A DNA stretch of 50,138 nucleotides from Candidatus Kapaibacterium sp. (GTDB lineage Bacteria; Bacteroidota; Ignavibacteria; Kapaibacteriales; UBA2268). Shown piece after piece: positions 7,895-16,437 of the stretch; positions within the stretch are counted from its first letter, which is position 1, and every line of letters begins with the position of its first letter. The notes below the pieces were generated by a model, which did no database searches, was not told the DNA's origin, and saw only the letters and a list, made by a program, of their open reading frames with translations. The DNA lies in contig JAPLFL010000120.1 of NCBI GenBank assembly GCA_026390695.1, forward strand, positions 1 through 50,138, given 5' to 3'. Made by a program: the position numbers and the translations under genes.

Positions 7895-8422
7895 CTAATT
7901 ATGATAAACATTAATTGTATCAAATTCAAACGTCCATCCTTTTGGTAGTTTTGGAACCATCATCCAATTCATAGTTTGAAAAAGCAGAACATCAGGTTGA
8001 ATTTTGTATATTTTTAGATTAACAATGATCTTATAAATAAATTTGTTGTTTATATTATCTCTATATAAAGTCTTGTTAACATTAGCGGTTGAGTCATCCG
8101 AAACAACTCTGAAACCAACGAAATTATATTTAGTAAAGTCAATCGAAGGTAGATTTATTTTTGATTTAGTGCAAATACATTTATATGTAATCAACGAATC
8201 AAATTCTTGTTGCGATTGAATAAGGTACTTTATCTTGTAAAATCCACTATCTTGCTCATCTGGAAATGTACCAATGATTGACATACAACAAAAATCATTA
8301 ATTACTACGGTATCCGTCACAATCTCTATCGAATCCTGTGTTTTGATTGATGGGGTCGGATTTGTTTGGCAGTGCACAAATAGAATGAGTGCGCATATCG
8401 AGAGAATTATTGTAGCTTTCAT
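7895..8422 (-). CDS. Cassette lipoprotein D (protease-paired, unknown function)
   Basis: This 175-aa paralogue has a signal ending LFVHCQTNP. The mature region reads QQEFDSLITYKC, then LPSIDFTKYNFVGF, NKFIYKI and a final MNWMMVPKLPKGWTFEFDT. It is the member paired with the only intact protease. The spacing of an S-x-x-E-F segment, P-x-x-DF, a hydrophobic VGF strand and a C-terminal strand pair recalls the C-terminal domain of PrcB, the lipoprotein that stabilises dentilisin in Treponema, and chagasin-like inhibitor folds. That is a hypothesis from layout, not an alignment. An inhibitor, chaperone or surface anchor for protease D would fit the fixed gene order. The ATG has AAGGAG. Confidence 0.75.
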   Translation of the reverse strand: MKATIILSICALILFVHCQTNPTPSIKTQDSIEIVTDTVVINDFCCMSIIGTFPDEQDSGFYKIKYLIQSQQEFDSLITYKCICTKSKINLPSIDFTKYNFVGFRVVSDDSTANVNKTLYRDNINNKFIYKIIVNLKIYKIQPDVLLFQTMNWMMVPKLPKGWTFEFDTINVYHN

Positions 8423-8470
8423 TTTAATCTCCTTAGTAAAAGATTTATTAATAATTTATAACTAAGACAC
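8392..8470 (-). repeat. Cassette leader copy D (diverged)
   Basis: This is the same 79-bp leader/start unit as in cassettes B and C with a few substitutions. It follows the full-length coiled-coil gene and its spacer, so it probably preserves the ancestral order: coiled-coil gene, spacer, leader, lipoprotein, protease. Confidence 0.8.
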
Positions 8471-8522
8471 TTGAAAAGAAAATTAGTTACAGTTTTGGAA
8501 AAATAATTTGTAGAATGGCTGC

Positions 8523-8545
8523 CAATCAGAATGAAATTCTGACTG
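8523..8545 (-). terminator. Weak hairpin after the tail-fibre-like gene
   Basis: Leftward from the 8570 stop there is a stem around TCAGAAT-TTC-ATTCTGA, extendable by a G.T pair. Only scattered T residues follow, so read-through into the lipoprotein/protease pair is plausible. Confidence 0.35.
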
Positions 8546-8569
8546 AAGGAGCTTTTTTGTTCAAAGTAA

Positions 8570-10003
8570 TTATTCATTGGCTTTAGCCTTCTTTTTGTTC
8601 TTTTTCTCAAGTCCTTCTATTCTGGCTTTCAGTGCGTTGTTTTCTTTTTTCATATCAATCAGATACAAAGTTATCTCTTCTACTTTACGAAGTAACTTAG
8701 CCTCTATTGCAGCTACAGCCACACCTTTTTCTTGCACTTCCTCTGCTGATGGGATATCCGGAAGATGCTTATGCTCCTTGATTTCCTTTTCAAGATCAAG
8801 TAATGAGGTTAGTTTGTAATTCTTTTCAAATACAAAGTCAGACCAATATGTGCCATCTAAGGTAACGACCAGTTCCTTAGCCAGAATTCCACCATTTACA
8901 GCAAGTTTTAATGGTTGACTGAAATCTCTGCTCCATTGAGTTGCTGTTAGACTTGTATAATCACCCATCTGAATAAGTCCATTGGGATTGATACGCATTC
9001 TTTCTAAATGTGAGGAATTCGACGGAGAAGTTTTAAAAATTAACGGTACTGGATTTAATGGCCCCAGAAAATTAGATCCAGAGCTCGATATACCATTATT
9101 GCCTGTTGTTGACCATAAATATGCTTGATCATAATTCCAAGATCTGCTAATACGACCAGAAGCATCGGTTGTTAAGAAGAAAGGAGCAGATCGAATAGGT
9201 AAATTTCTAAAATAAATTTCATCGGATGAATGTAAAAACACATCCAAAATTCCTTGAGGAGTACTTTGTTGAATACCTATTAATGTCTTGTTTTGATTTC
9301 CTTGTGTGATCCTGAGTCTTTCAATTTTGTTTGTCTTCATTATTAATGGGGAAGCATCTTTCGTCCCTAAAAAATAATCGGGATGTGCTATTAGATTATT
9401 TCCCAAAAGTTTCCAAAAACACCGGTCTTCACATTCATCCCCAGATGAGCCTGCGAACAATACCAAACCGATAGGAAGGTTCTGATTATCACATTGATTC
9501 AATCCACACCCCTGCATTAATCCACAAGGATTAAAAGGGAAATTATGTGTCTCATTCTTTAAATGAATTTGTCCTGTATCGTTTACTGTTAATGTGTATG
9601 TTGTACTGCAAGAGGCACTATCAATACATGGTGAATAAGTATTTCCAATATTAGTCCAACAACTTGGCTGACAGACAACTAAATCATAGTCACCTGGGTT
9701 AGGGAACACAAATAGCCCACGAGCATCAATCAAAATTTGCTCAACTGCTAAACGAAATGGATCAGCACAGGAACCTGTTGTATTGAGAGATTGAAGCTGA
9801 ACCTGACGCTGAGGTGGAGTACCACATTCGCGGTACTGATAAGTTAGATTTACCGTACAGCTGCCATTAATATTGGCAGTAGTCCAGGTATTCCAAGCAA
9901 TGCTGTCACATTCAGAGCCTGAAAAACAGCCTTGTGCATAGGATTTGCTGCCCGCAACGCAGAACAGCGCCAGTAGTGCTGAGTAAAATAATACTTGTTT
10001 CAT
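8570..10003 (-). CDS. Secreted tail-fibre-like protein with C-terminal coiled coil
   Basis: This 477-aa protein has a clear signal peptide (1-24, ending SYAQ), a Cys-rich N-terminal half (about a dozen Cys between residues 26 and 210) and a central region of short beta-type repeats (NKIERLRITQG, then SHLERMRINPNG). It ends with the KHLPDIPSAEEVQEKG motif and a charged coiled coil. This C-terminal layout is common in Bacteroidota secreted proteins annotated as tail-fibre-domain proteins, where the coiled coil probably drives trimerisation. No T9SS sorting domain is visible. Its 3' end is the source, or sister, of the fragments at 2405 and 5466, so it belongs to the history of the cassette array. 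Function is unknown; a surface or adhesive role is a guess. Confidence 0.8.
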   Translation of the reverse strand: MKQVLFYSALLALFCVAGSKSYAQGCFSGSECDSIAWNTWTTANINGSCTVNLTYQYRECGTPPQRQVQLQSLNTTGSCADPFRLAVEQILIDARGLFVFPNPGDYDLVVCQPSCWTNIGNTYSPCIDSASCSTTYTLTVNDTGQIHLKNETHNFPFNPCGLMQGCGLNQCDNQNLPIGLVLFAGSSGDECEDRCFWKLLGNNLIAHPDYFLGTKDASPLIMKTNKIERLRITQGNQNKTLIGIQQSTPQGILDVFLHSSDEIYFRNLPIRSAPFFLTTDASGRISRSWNYDQAYLWSTTGNNGISSSGSNFLGPLNPVPLIFKTSPSNSSHLERMRINPNGLIQMGDYTSLTATQWSRDFSQPLKLAVNGGILAKELVVTLDGTYWSDFVFEKNYKLTSLLDLEKEIKEHKHLPDIPSAEEVQEKGVAVAAIEAKLLRKVEEITLYLIDMKKENNALKARIEGLEKKNKKKAKANE

Positions 10004-10421
10004 TAGGAATTATTCCTTAAATTAGTAGAACATATTGTATATGGGCCTGCTCCTTTTTGCATCTCAGGCCGCTCAAGCACAGAGTAGTATAGGGAGCAGG
10101 TTTTTTATTTTAATTTTTTCAGTTCATAAATTTCATGGTCAATGATTAATGATTTAAAGTTAATGTTTAATATTTTTGGCATAATAATTGTATTAAGACT
10201 AATGAACAATTTCGAAACTCTTGTTTTGGGTTTAGCCAATAATCATGCCAAACCTCAAAACTACACAATTATCCCAAAAGCTAAAATACAGTACCCAAAT
10301 CTAAGCAATGTTTTGATAATATCCAAATAAATTATTTTTTTATTGATTTTTACTTCTTATTCCCACGGGGAGAGATTGTGTGAATGTGTTTGAATAAAAT
10401 TAACAACTAACTTTATAACTT
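10004..10421. other. Intergenic region with an inverted repeat, no convincing gene
   Basis: CCTGCTCC at 10046-10053 and GGAGCAGG at 10093-10100 can pair across a 39-nt loop, and TTTTTT follows on the plus strand. On the minus strand this lies in the 5' leader of the tail-fibre-like gene, ~40 nt from its start. It could be a rightward terminator of an unseen transcript or a leader structure. A 62-codon ORF at 10142-10330 has no ribosome site or recognisable content. The rest is AT-rich and featureless to me. Confidence 0.45.
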
Positions 10422-11063
10422 TCAGCTCTTCTTGGCAACCGTTGCGTATTGGGGAAATTTTGTCTGATTGAAAATATAGAATGTGATTACATTGATAACA
10501 TTAAAGATAAATTTTCTGATTGGATTTATTCCATCAATACTGACAATTTCATAACCGGCTTCCTCAAACATTCTAATGATACTCTTTTTAACAAAAAATC
10601 GAAGATGTGTACGGTCTAAAATTCCAAAATCTTGATATTTCCAATCTTTATGTATTATTAAATCAAACATTACAGGTGCGTACAAAATGTTAGGAATCGA
10701 ACTAATAACAACTCCCCCTTGAACCAGTTTTGACTTAATTCTCTCTAACACCGAATATGGATCCACAAGATGCTCAAGAACATCATTAAATGTAATACAA
10801 TCAAAATAAGAATCAGGTAAAAGGTCAATCTGATTTTCAACTCTACCCCTAAGAACGCGGTCAAGTTTTGAAATAGCGATTTTTGCAGCAGATTCGTTTA
10901 ATTCAATACCCCAAACTTCGCACTGGCTATTTTGCTTAATTTGATTCCCAAATACTCCGCTACCGCAACCAACATCAAGCATCCGCTTAGTTGATTGAGG
11001 AATATATTTCATCATTTCAAATCGGACTTGTGAATAGTAATCTGGAGTATTTTTATTATCCAT
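10422..11063 (-). CDS. Class I SAM-dependent methyltransferase
   Basis: This 213-aa Rossmann-fold methyltransferase has motif I MLDVGCGSGVFG, which binds S-adenosylmethionine, the acidic motif II region WGIELNESA and a post-I segment FDCITFNDVLEHLVDP typical of the UbiE/MetW/Methyltransf_11 type. The C-terminal part has a predicted hydrophobic helix. The substrate cannot be told. It is the last gene of the leftward operon that begins with serA, 8 nt after the LolD-like gene. No clear terminator follows. Confidence 0.75.
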   Translation of the reverse strand: MDNKNTPDYYSQVRFEMMKYIPQSTKRMLDVGCGSGVFGNQIKQNSQCEVWGIELNESAAKIAISKLDRVLRGRVENQIDLLPDSYFDCITFNDVLEHLVDPYSVLERIKSKLVQGGVVISSIPNILYAPVMFDLIIHKDWKYQDFGILDRTHLRFFVKKSIIRMFEEAGYEIVSIDGINPIRKFIFNVINVITFYIFNQTKFPQYATVAKKS

Positions 11064-11071
11064 AATTTTAT

Positions 11072-11755
11072 TTATATTTTCCCGTCTTGCATGATTAGCA
11101 TCCTATCTGCAGTAGCAGCAATGTTCGGGTCATGAGTAGCAATAATTGTTGTTAGCGAAAAACGTTTGCGTAAATCTAAGAGCAAATCAAGCACTGCTTT
11201 AGCATTTGTTGAATCAAGATTTCCCGTAGGTTCATCGGCAAGAATTAGTGATGGGTGGTTGATTAAGGCACGTGCAATAGCAATTCTCTGCTGTTCCCCA
11301 CCGGATAATTCGGAAGGTTTATGTGTTTTACGATGACTGACACCGACAATTTCGAGAAGATCAACAGCATCTTTCTTAGCGGTATTCTGATTTGCACCTG
11401 CGATAAGAGCAGGAATCATCACATTTTCGAGAGCCGTAAATTCGGGTAATAAGTGATGAAATTGAAATATGAATCCAACGTGCTGATTTCTAAAATTGGA
11501 TATTTTACCTGCATTTAGTTTTGTAAGAGATAATATTTCATTATTAAAGTAATAGTCAATCGTGCCGCTATCTGGCTTGTCTAAGGAACCGAGGATATGG
11601 AGCAAAGTGCTTTTTCCAGCTCCAGAAGCTCCCATAATAGCAACAAATTCACTAATTTGCACATCCAGATTTAGTCCGGTTAATACCTTTGTTTCGACAC
11701 CTTTTTTGTTAGAGTAAGATTTTGTTATATTCTCAGCTTTTATTATCAAAGACAT
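11072..11755 (-). CDS. lolD: LolD/MacB-type ABC transporter ATP-binding protein
   Basis: This 227-aa ATPase has a Walker A GASGAGKST, a Q-loop in FIFQFHHLLPEFTALENV, the signature LSGGEQQRIAIARAL, Walker B LILADEPTGNLDS and the switch His in IIATHD. The LLPEFTALENVMIPALIAG segment is characteristic of LolD, which powers release of lipoproteins from the inner membrane. No LolC/E permease is adjacent: its neighbours are pyrF and a methyltransferase. LolD is therefore the best family-level name, but MacB-like partners elsewhere are possible. Confidence 0.75.
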   Translation of the reverse strand: MSLIIKAENITKSYSNKKGVETKVLTGLNLDVQISEFVAIMGASGAGKSTLLHILGSLDKPDSGTIDYYFNNEILSLTKLNAGKISNFRNQHVGFIFQFHHLLPEFTALENVMIPALIAGANQNTAKKDAVDLLEIVGVSHRKTHKPSELSGGEQQRIAIARALINHPSLILADEPTGNLDSTNAKAVLDLLLDLRKRFSLTTIIATHDPNIAATADRMLIMQDGKI

Positions 11756-11767
11756 AATTTATATTAT

Positions 11768-12565
11768 TTAAGGATGTATCAGTAAATTTTTGTAGTAAGC
11801 AGCTTTCTCGGCAGCTCTGAGGTCAAAGTCAGTTCCGGATGAAGCATAAATAATATCACGGGAAACGTTAATGATTGCAGGATAATTTCTATTAGCATTC
11901 ATAGTTTCAGAAATAGAGCCGCCTTGGGTACCAATACCTGGGATTAATAAAGGATAATCACAATAAGAGCGTATATCTGCTAAAAATTTTGCCTGAGTTG
12001 CACCAACAACAAACCCAACATTTTCCTTGCTTCCCCAGTTCATCGCTTTTTCTATGACATGTCTGAAAAGTGGTTTTGAATCAGTTATCAGATGCTGAAA
12101 ATCAAAAGCTCCTTTGTTCGAAGTTAGAGCGAGAATAAAAATCAATTTATCTTTAAAGCTTAAAAACGGTTCAACGCAGTCGTAGCCCATGTAGGCATTT
12201 ACAGTAATCGAATCAGTTTTAAAATATTCAAAAACGGCTTTTGCATAGCTTAATGAGGTGTTTCCAATATCTCCTCGTTTAGCGTCAGCAATAATAACAA
12301 TATCCGAAGGAATTGTTTCAATGGTTTTTTTAAGAATATCGAAGCCTTCGACACCAAATTCTTCATAAAAGGCGAAATTGATTTTATAAGCACACACATA
12401 ATCTTGAGTAGATTCGATTATCCGGCGATTAAAATCAAGCATCCCCGTCGTATTTTGGGGTAGATGTTCAGGAAGTTTGTCTAAACTTGTATCCAAGCCA
12501 AGGCACAAAATTGATTTATTTTTAACGCGGGCGTTTATATATTTTTCATAAGTATTCATATTCAA
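11768..12565 (-). CDS. pyrF: Orotidine 5'-phosphate decarboxylase (type 2)
   Basis: This 265-aa enzyme performs the last step of UMP synthesis, decarboxylating OMP. The catalytic block DAKRGDIGNTS holds the Lys/Asp network, the N-terminal LCLGLDTS binds substrate and LIPGIGTQGG is the phosphate-binding loop. The extra length and sequence style are of the subgroup 2 form seen in mycobacteria and Bacteroidota. It lies 2 nt after truA and 12 nt before the LolD-like gene in the leftward operon. A second Met at codon 3 is an alternative start. Confidence 0.9.
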   Translation of the reverse strand: MNMNTYEKYINARVKNKSILCLGLDTSLDKLPEHLPQNTTGMLDFNRRIIESTQDYVCAYKINFAFYEEFGVEGFDILKKTIETIPSDIVIIADAKRGDIGNTSLSYAKAVFEYFKTDSITVNAYMGYDCVEPFLSFKDKLIFILALTSNKGAFDFQHLITDSKPLFRHVIEKAMNWGSKENVGFVVGATQAKFLADIRSYCDYPLLIPGIGTQGGSISETMNANRNYPAIINVSRDIIYASSGTDFDLRAAEKAAYYKNLLIHP

Positions 12566-12567
12566 AT

Positions 12568-13329
12568 TTAGTTAAATAATTTAATATTGTCAGGATAAAA
12601 TGCAGTTTCAAAAAATAATCCGTTTGCAGGAGCAATAGCCGGAGATTGTACTCTACTTAAACTATAAAGTCGATTTTTTAATATTTCTATTTCATAATCC
12701 TTTAAACTAAAATCAATCATTGACCCAACAATTGATCGTACCATTGAATATACAAACCTGTCAGCTTTGATCCTATATTCCCAACGATTCTCACTTAATG
12801 GCTGCCAATGCGACTTTGTAATATTACAAATAAGATTTGTAACTTCAGGATTATTTTTGGAATAACTTGTAAAATCAAATTGTCCTATGAATATATTTGC
12901 AGATGCAACAAGTTTTTCAACATCGGGTACAGATCTGATTAACCAACTAAATCTACGCATAAATACAGATTCTGAAAAACAAATATTATATGAATATTCT
13001 CTGGCAATAGCATCAAAACGTGCATGGAATGCATGATTTAGAATATTGGCTTTGATAATTCTAATATCTTTATTTAGTCCTGAATTAATTGCAATCGGAA
13101 TTTTTTCAACCGGCACCGAAAAATCTTCATCAATTTTACAATGAGCAATCATTGCACGAGCATGAACGCCGGCATCAGTGCGTCCAGCTGCAACAACTGC
13201 ATTATATTTCCCACTTATACGCGAAATAGAATTTTCAATTGTTTCTTGAATACTGATCTGATCATTTTGACGCTGCCAGCCACAATAATCAGTTCCATCA
13301 TATTCAATTTCCAAAACAAGAGTTCTCAT
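12568..13329 (-). CDS. truA: tRNA pseudouridine synthase A
   Basis: This 253-aa enzyme forms pseudouridine at positions 38-40 of the tRNA anticodon arm. The catalytic Asp is in AAGRTDAGVHA, the N-terminus has the family motif YDGTDYCGWQRQ, and the RFDAIAREYSY and FVYSMVRSIVGSM motifs follow. I choose the ATG at 13329 because it begins directly at the conserved MRTLVLEIEYDG. An in-frame GTG at 13341 would add four residues and overlap the MlaF-like gene. It is part of the serA operon. Confidence 0.9.
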   Translation of the reverse strand: MRTLVLEIEYDGTDYCGWQRQNDQISIQETIENSISRISGKYNAVVAAGRTDAGVHARAMIAHCKIDEDFSVPVEKIPIAINSGLNKDIRIIKANILNHAFHARFDAIAREYSYNICFSESVFMRRFSWLIRSVPDVEKLVASANIFIGQFDFTSYSKNNPEVTNLICNITKSHWQPLSENRWEYRIKADRFVYSMVRSIVGSMIDFSLKDYEIEILKNRLYSLSRVQSPAIAPANGLFFETAFYPDNIKLFN

Positions 13330-13334
13330 AACGA

Positions 13335-14078
13335 TTAACACTCTCTGTTAAAAAACTTGCGCACTGTCTCATTATTACTTGATTTGAGTTCATCGAAACT
13401 ACCTGTGGCTATTATACCTTTGAGAGAGCGATCCAGCATAATTATTCTATGAGAAATGTTTCTAATACTGGCTAAATCATGGGTAACAACAACCATAGTA
13501 GTGCCCAGTGCGTTATTGAGTTCAATAATTAATTTATCTAATTGGGCAGATGAAAGAGGATCAAGTCCTGAAGAAGGTTCATCGAAAAATAAAATAGAAG
13601 GATCTAAAGTCATTGCACGGGCAATTCCAGCACGTTTTTTCATACCGCCGCTTAATTCAGATGGCAGTAAAGCACCGGCTCCACTTAGTCCCACAGCTTT
13701 TAATTTAAGATCGATAATATCATTAATACTATTACTCGAAAGAGTTTTATACTTCTCCAAAACAAGTGCAATATTTTCCGCTATGGTCATTGAGCTGATC
13801 AGTCCTGAGCTTTGAAATAAAATCCCGAATTTACTTAAAATATCAATTCTGCGTTTTCCGTAAGATTCTGTTAAATTTTCCTCCTCGATGAAAACTGATC
13901 CCGAAGAAGGACTCTCAATGCCGATCATTTGTCTCATCAATGTACTTTTCCCGCATCCGCTGGGCCCAACGATCACAAAAATTTCACCGTTTTTTACATT
14001 GAAACTGACTTCATTTAAAATTGATTTACCATCATAATCAACACATATACGATTAACTCGGATTACGCTCTCACTCAT
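13335..14078 (-). CDS. MlaF-like ABC transporter ATP-binding protein
   Basis: This 247-aa ATPase has Walker A GPSGCGKST, the signature LSGGMKKRAGIARAM, Walker B ILFFDEPSSGLDP and switch His VVVTHDL. The GGMKKRAG signature and the FDEPSSGLDP block are typical of MlaF/Ttg2A, the ATPase of the MCE phospholipid-transport system that keeps outer-membrane lipid asymmetry. The expected MlaE permease and MlaD MCE protein are not adjacent, so they must be encoded elsewhere. It lies between DUF1015 and truA in the leftward operon. Confidence 0.8.
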   Translation of the reverse strand: MSESVIRVNRICVDYDGKSILNEVSFNVKNGEIFVIVGPSGCGKSTLMRQMIGIESPSSGSVFIEEENLTESYGKRRIDILSKFGILFQSSGLISSMTIAENIALVLEKYKTLSSNSINDIIDLKLKAVGLSGAGALLPSELSGGMKKRAGIARAMTLDPSILFFDEPSSGLDPLSSAQLDKLIIELNNALGTTMVVVTHDLASIRNISHRIIMLDRSLKGIIATGSFDELKSSNNETVRKFFNREC

Positions 14079-14108
14079 ACCTTTTGCTTAATAAAAATAT
14101 TTATATTC

Positions 14109-15350
14109 TTAATCCAAAAAATGAACGAAAAGACCATCTCGAAGCTTTGGCTCGAACCATGTCGATTTTGGAGGCATTACTTTTCCAGAATCTGCAATCG
14201 AAATTAATTCGTGAATTGAAGTTGGGAACATAGAAAAAGCGATTTTCATTTCGCCGGAATCAACTCGGCGTTCTAATTCGGTTAAACCTCTGATTCCGCC
14301 AACAAAGTCAATTCTCTTGCTTGTTCTTGGGTCTTCTATTCCCAATAATTCTGATAAAACATGCTTCTGTAGTATCGAAACATCTAATTTTTCAACAGGA
14401 TCATCAATATTGAATAAAGAATCATTAGCAGTCAAAGTGTACCATCTTCTATTTATATACATGCCATAGCAGCCCTTCTTATTTGGTTTGATGCTCTTTG
14501 ATGAAGGTTCAACGCTGAATTTAGCAGAAAGTGCATTAAAATAGGATTCTTCACTCAATCCATTTAAATCTTTGACTAATCTGTTGTAATCCATGATGTA
14601 CAACTGCGATGCAGGGAAAAGAACTGCCAAAAAGAAATTATATTCTTCATTTCCGTTATGATTAGGGTTTGCATTTTTTCTTTCATTACCAACAATAGCA
14701 GCGGCTGCACTTCTATGATGCCCATCAGCTACATACAGATTAGGTATTTTACTGAAGATAGATTTAATGCGGGTTATCGTTTCGTCATCACGTATTAGCC
14801 AGCTACAGTGGCGGATTCCATCACTTGCAAAGTGATCATTATCCGGCATCTCAAAAATAATACTATTGACTATGTTATTAATCTCTTGATTGTCAGGATA
14901 GGTGAGAAAAATTGGCCCGCTATGCGCATTGGTTATACGGACATGATTGCAACGGTCTTCTTCTTTATCCTTCCGTGTTTTTTCATGTTTTTTAATCACA
15001 TCATCAAGATAATCCTGCACTGAGGCACATCCTACAAGACCATACTGAGTACGGCCATCCATTGTTTGAGAATATACATAAAAGTAAGGGCTTTCATCTG
15101 CTACTAATGCGCCTTGACTTATTAAATTCTGTAAGTTTTGTCTGCCCTTCTCATATACCAAAGGATTGTATAAATCAATCGTTGGATCAAGGTCAACCTC
15201 AGGTTTACCGATATGTAAAAATGATAAAGGATTGTCTTTGGTCTCCTGACGCGCCTCTTCCGAATTTAATACATCATAAGGTTTAGCTGCAATCTCGGCT
15301 GCAAGCTCTGGCTTAGGCCTATACGCCTTGAATGGAATGAATACTGCCAT
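14109..15350 (-). CDS. DUF1015 family protein (serA-linked)
   Basis: This 413-aa soluble protein matches DUF1015 by its N-terminal FKAYRPKPELAAEIAAKPYDV, the SFLHIGKPEVDL block, DEDRCNH-like charged region (KDKEEDRCNHVRITNAHSGP) and the motif YVADGHHRSAAAAIV. The DGHHR motif resembles the nucleotide/serine-binding motif of ParB-fold free-serine kinases (SerK, SbnI). Together with the immediate upstream serA (13 nt), this suggests a role in serine or phosphoserine metabolism, which is inference. The conserved proline-rich N-terminus starts right at the ATG, supporting this start. Confidence 0.8.
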   Translation of the reverse strand: MAVFIPFKAYRPKPELAAEIAAKPYDVLNSEEARQETKDNPLSFLHIGKPEVDLDPTIDLYNPLVYEKGRQNLQNLISQGALVADESPYFYVYSQTMDGRTQYGLVGCASVQDYLDDVIKKHEKTRKDKEEDRCNHVRITNAHSGPIFLTYPDNQEINNIVNSIIFEMPDNDHFASDGIRHCSWLIRDDETITRIKSIFSKIPNLYVADGHHRSAAAAIVGNERKNANPNHNGNEEYNFFLAVLFPASQLYIMDYNRLVKDLNGLSEESYFNALSAKFSVEPSSKSIKPNKKGCYGMYINRRWYTLTANDSLFNIDDPVEKLDVSILQKHVLSELLGIEDPRTSKRIDFVGGIRGLTELERRVDSGEMKIAFSMFPTSIHELISIADSGKVMPPKSTWFEPKLRDGLFVHFLD

Positions 15351-15362
15351 AAATTTCCTTAC

Positions 15363-16274
15363 TTATAAGTTATTAAGAGTATTGACAACTTTATTTGCTA
15401 TTTCTTCGCCGACTCTATCCTGTGCTTCAACGGTTGATGCTCCGATATGAGGAGTAACAGAGACTTTAGGATGATTAATCAAAGCCGATTGAGCATCGGT
15501 TGGTGGTTCATTTAGGAATACATCCATTGCAGCTCCGCCAACAGTGCCATTATTCAATGCATTTAACAAATCACTTTCAGACACAACACCACCACGTGCA
15601 CAATTAATTAGAATCACACCTTTTTTCATTTGTGTAAATTCCTTAGCCGCAATAGAAGCGCCTTCCGATTTAATAAATGGTAGATGAAGAGAAATATAAT
15701 CAGAATTTCTGATAACTGCTTCCTTACTTGTTAAATCCATGCTCATATCTGTTTTAACAACAAAAGGATCAAAAGCAATGACCTTCATACCAAGTCCTAA
15801 AGCCCGCTTAGCGACTTCACGTCCTATATTTCCAAAACCTAACAATCCAAGTGTTTTTCCTGTAAGTTCAATACCTTTTGCATATTCTTTTTTAGGCCAT
15901 TTGCCCTGTCTCATTTCAGTATTTGATAAATGTAGAAAGCGACTGAGAGCAAACATGTGGGCTATTGCCAATTCTGCAACTGATATCGAAGATGCGCCGG
16001 GTGTGTTTAGAACCGGAATTCCTTTTTCTTTTGCATAGACAGTGTCAATGTTATCAAGACCTACTCCACCTCTTGCAATGGCTTTTAGATTAATTCCAGC
16101 ATCAATTACCGCTTTGGTTACTTTAGTTGCACTGCGCACAATTATTGCATTAAACTCTGAAATCTGCTCTAACAGCTCTTCTGGTGATAATTTTTTATTA
16201 ACTACTTCAAAACCTGCGGATATGAGAATTTCTTCACCTATTTTCTCAATTCCGTCCGATACTAATATTTTCAT
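15363..16274 (-). CDS. serA: D-3-phosphoglycerate dehydrogenase (short form)
   Basis: This 303-aa enzyme of the D-2-hydroxyacid dehydrogenase family performs the first step of serine synthesis, oxidising 3-phosphoglycerate with NAD. Visible are the NAD loop GLLGFGNIGREVAK, the catalytic Arg in NCARGG, a Glu in NEPP and the His in TPHIGAST. It lacks the C-terminal ACT regulatory domain, so it is the short form without classical serine feedback. It heads the leftward operon. The 160-bp gap to the divergent msrC gene must hold both promoters. Confidence 0.88.
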   Translation of the reverse strand: MKILVSDGIEKIGEEILISAGFEVVNKKLSPEELLEQISEFNAIIVRSATKVTKAVIDAGINLKAIARGGVGLDNIDTVYAKEKGIPVLNTPGASSISVAELAIAHMFALSRFLHLSNTEMRQGKWPKKEYAKGIELTGKTLGLLGFGNIGREVAKRALGLGMKVIAFDPFVVKTDMSMDLTSKEAVIRNSDYISLHLPFIKSEGASIAAKEFTQMKKGVILINCARGGVVSESDLLNALNNGTVGGAAMDVFLNEPPTDAQSALINHPKVSVTPHIGASTVEAQDRVGEEIANKVVNTLNNL

Positions 16275-16437
16275 TTTTTAACCTTTAATTAATAAGAACA
16301 AAATGCTCTTTTACAGAATTCAAACTTAAGGAAAAAAAATAGCCTTAAAAAGAACTTTAATTCTTTTATGAATAAATTGTCGATAAAACAATTATTTATT
16401 AAATTAGAACTTATATTTTTTCTTATCGGAAATTACT

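Noticed and set aside
8419-8610. 63-codon minus-strand ORF across the spacer before lipoprotein D
   Set aside because: It lies over the hairpin, spacer and leader, overlaps real gene ends and resembles no protein.
10142-10330. 62-codon plus-strand ORF between the coiled-coil gene and the methyltransferase
   Set aside because: No ribosome site, no signal or domain, and low-complexity AT-rich coding; likely chance.
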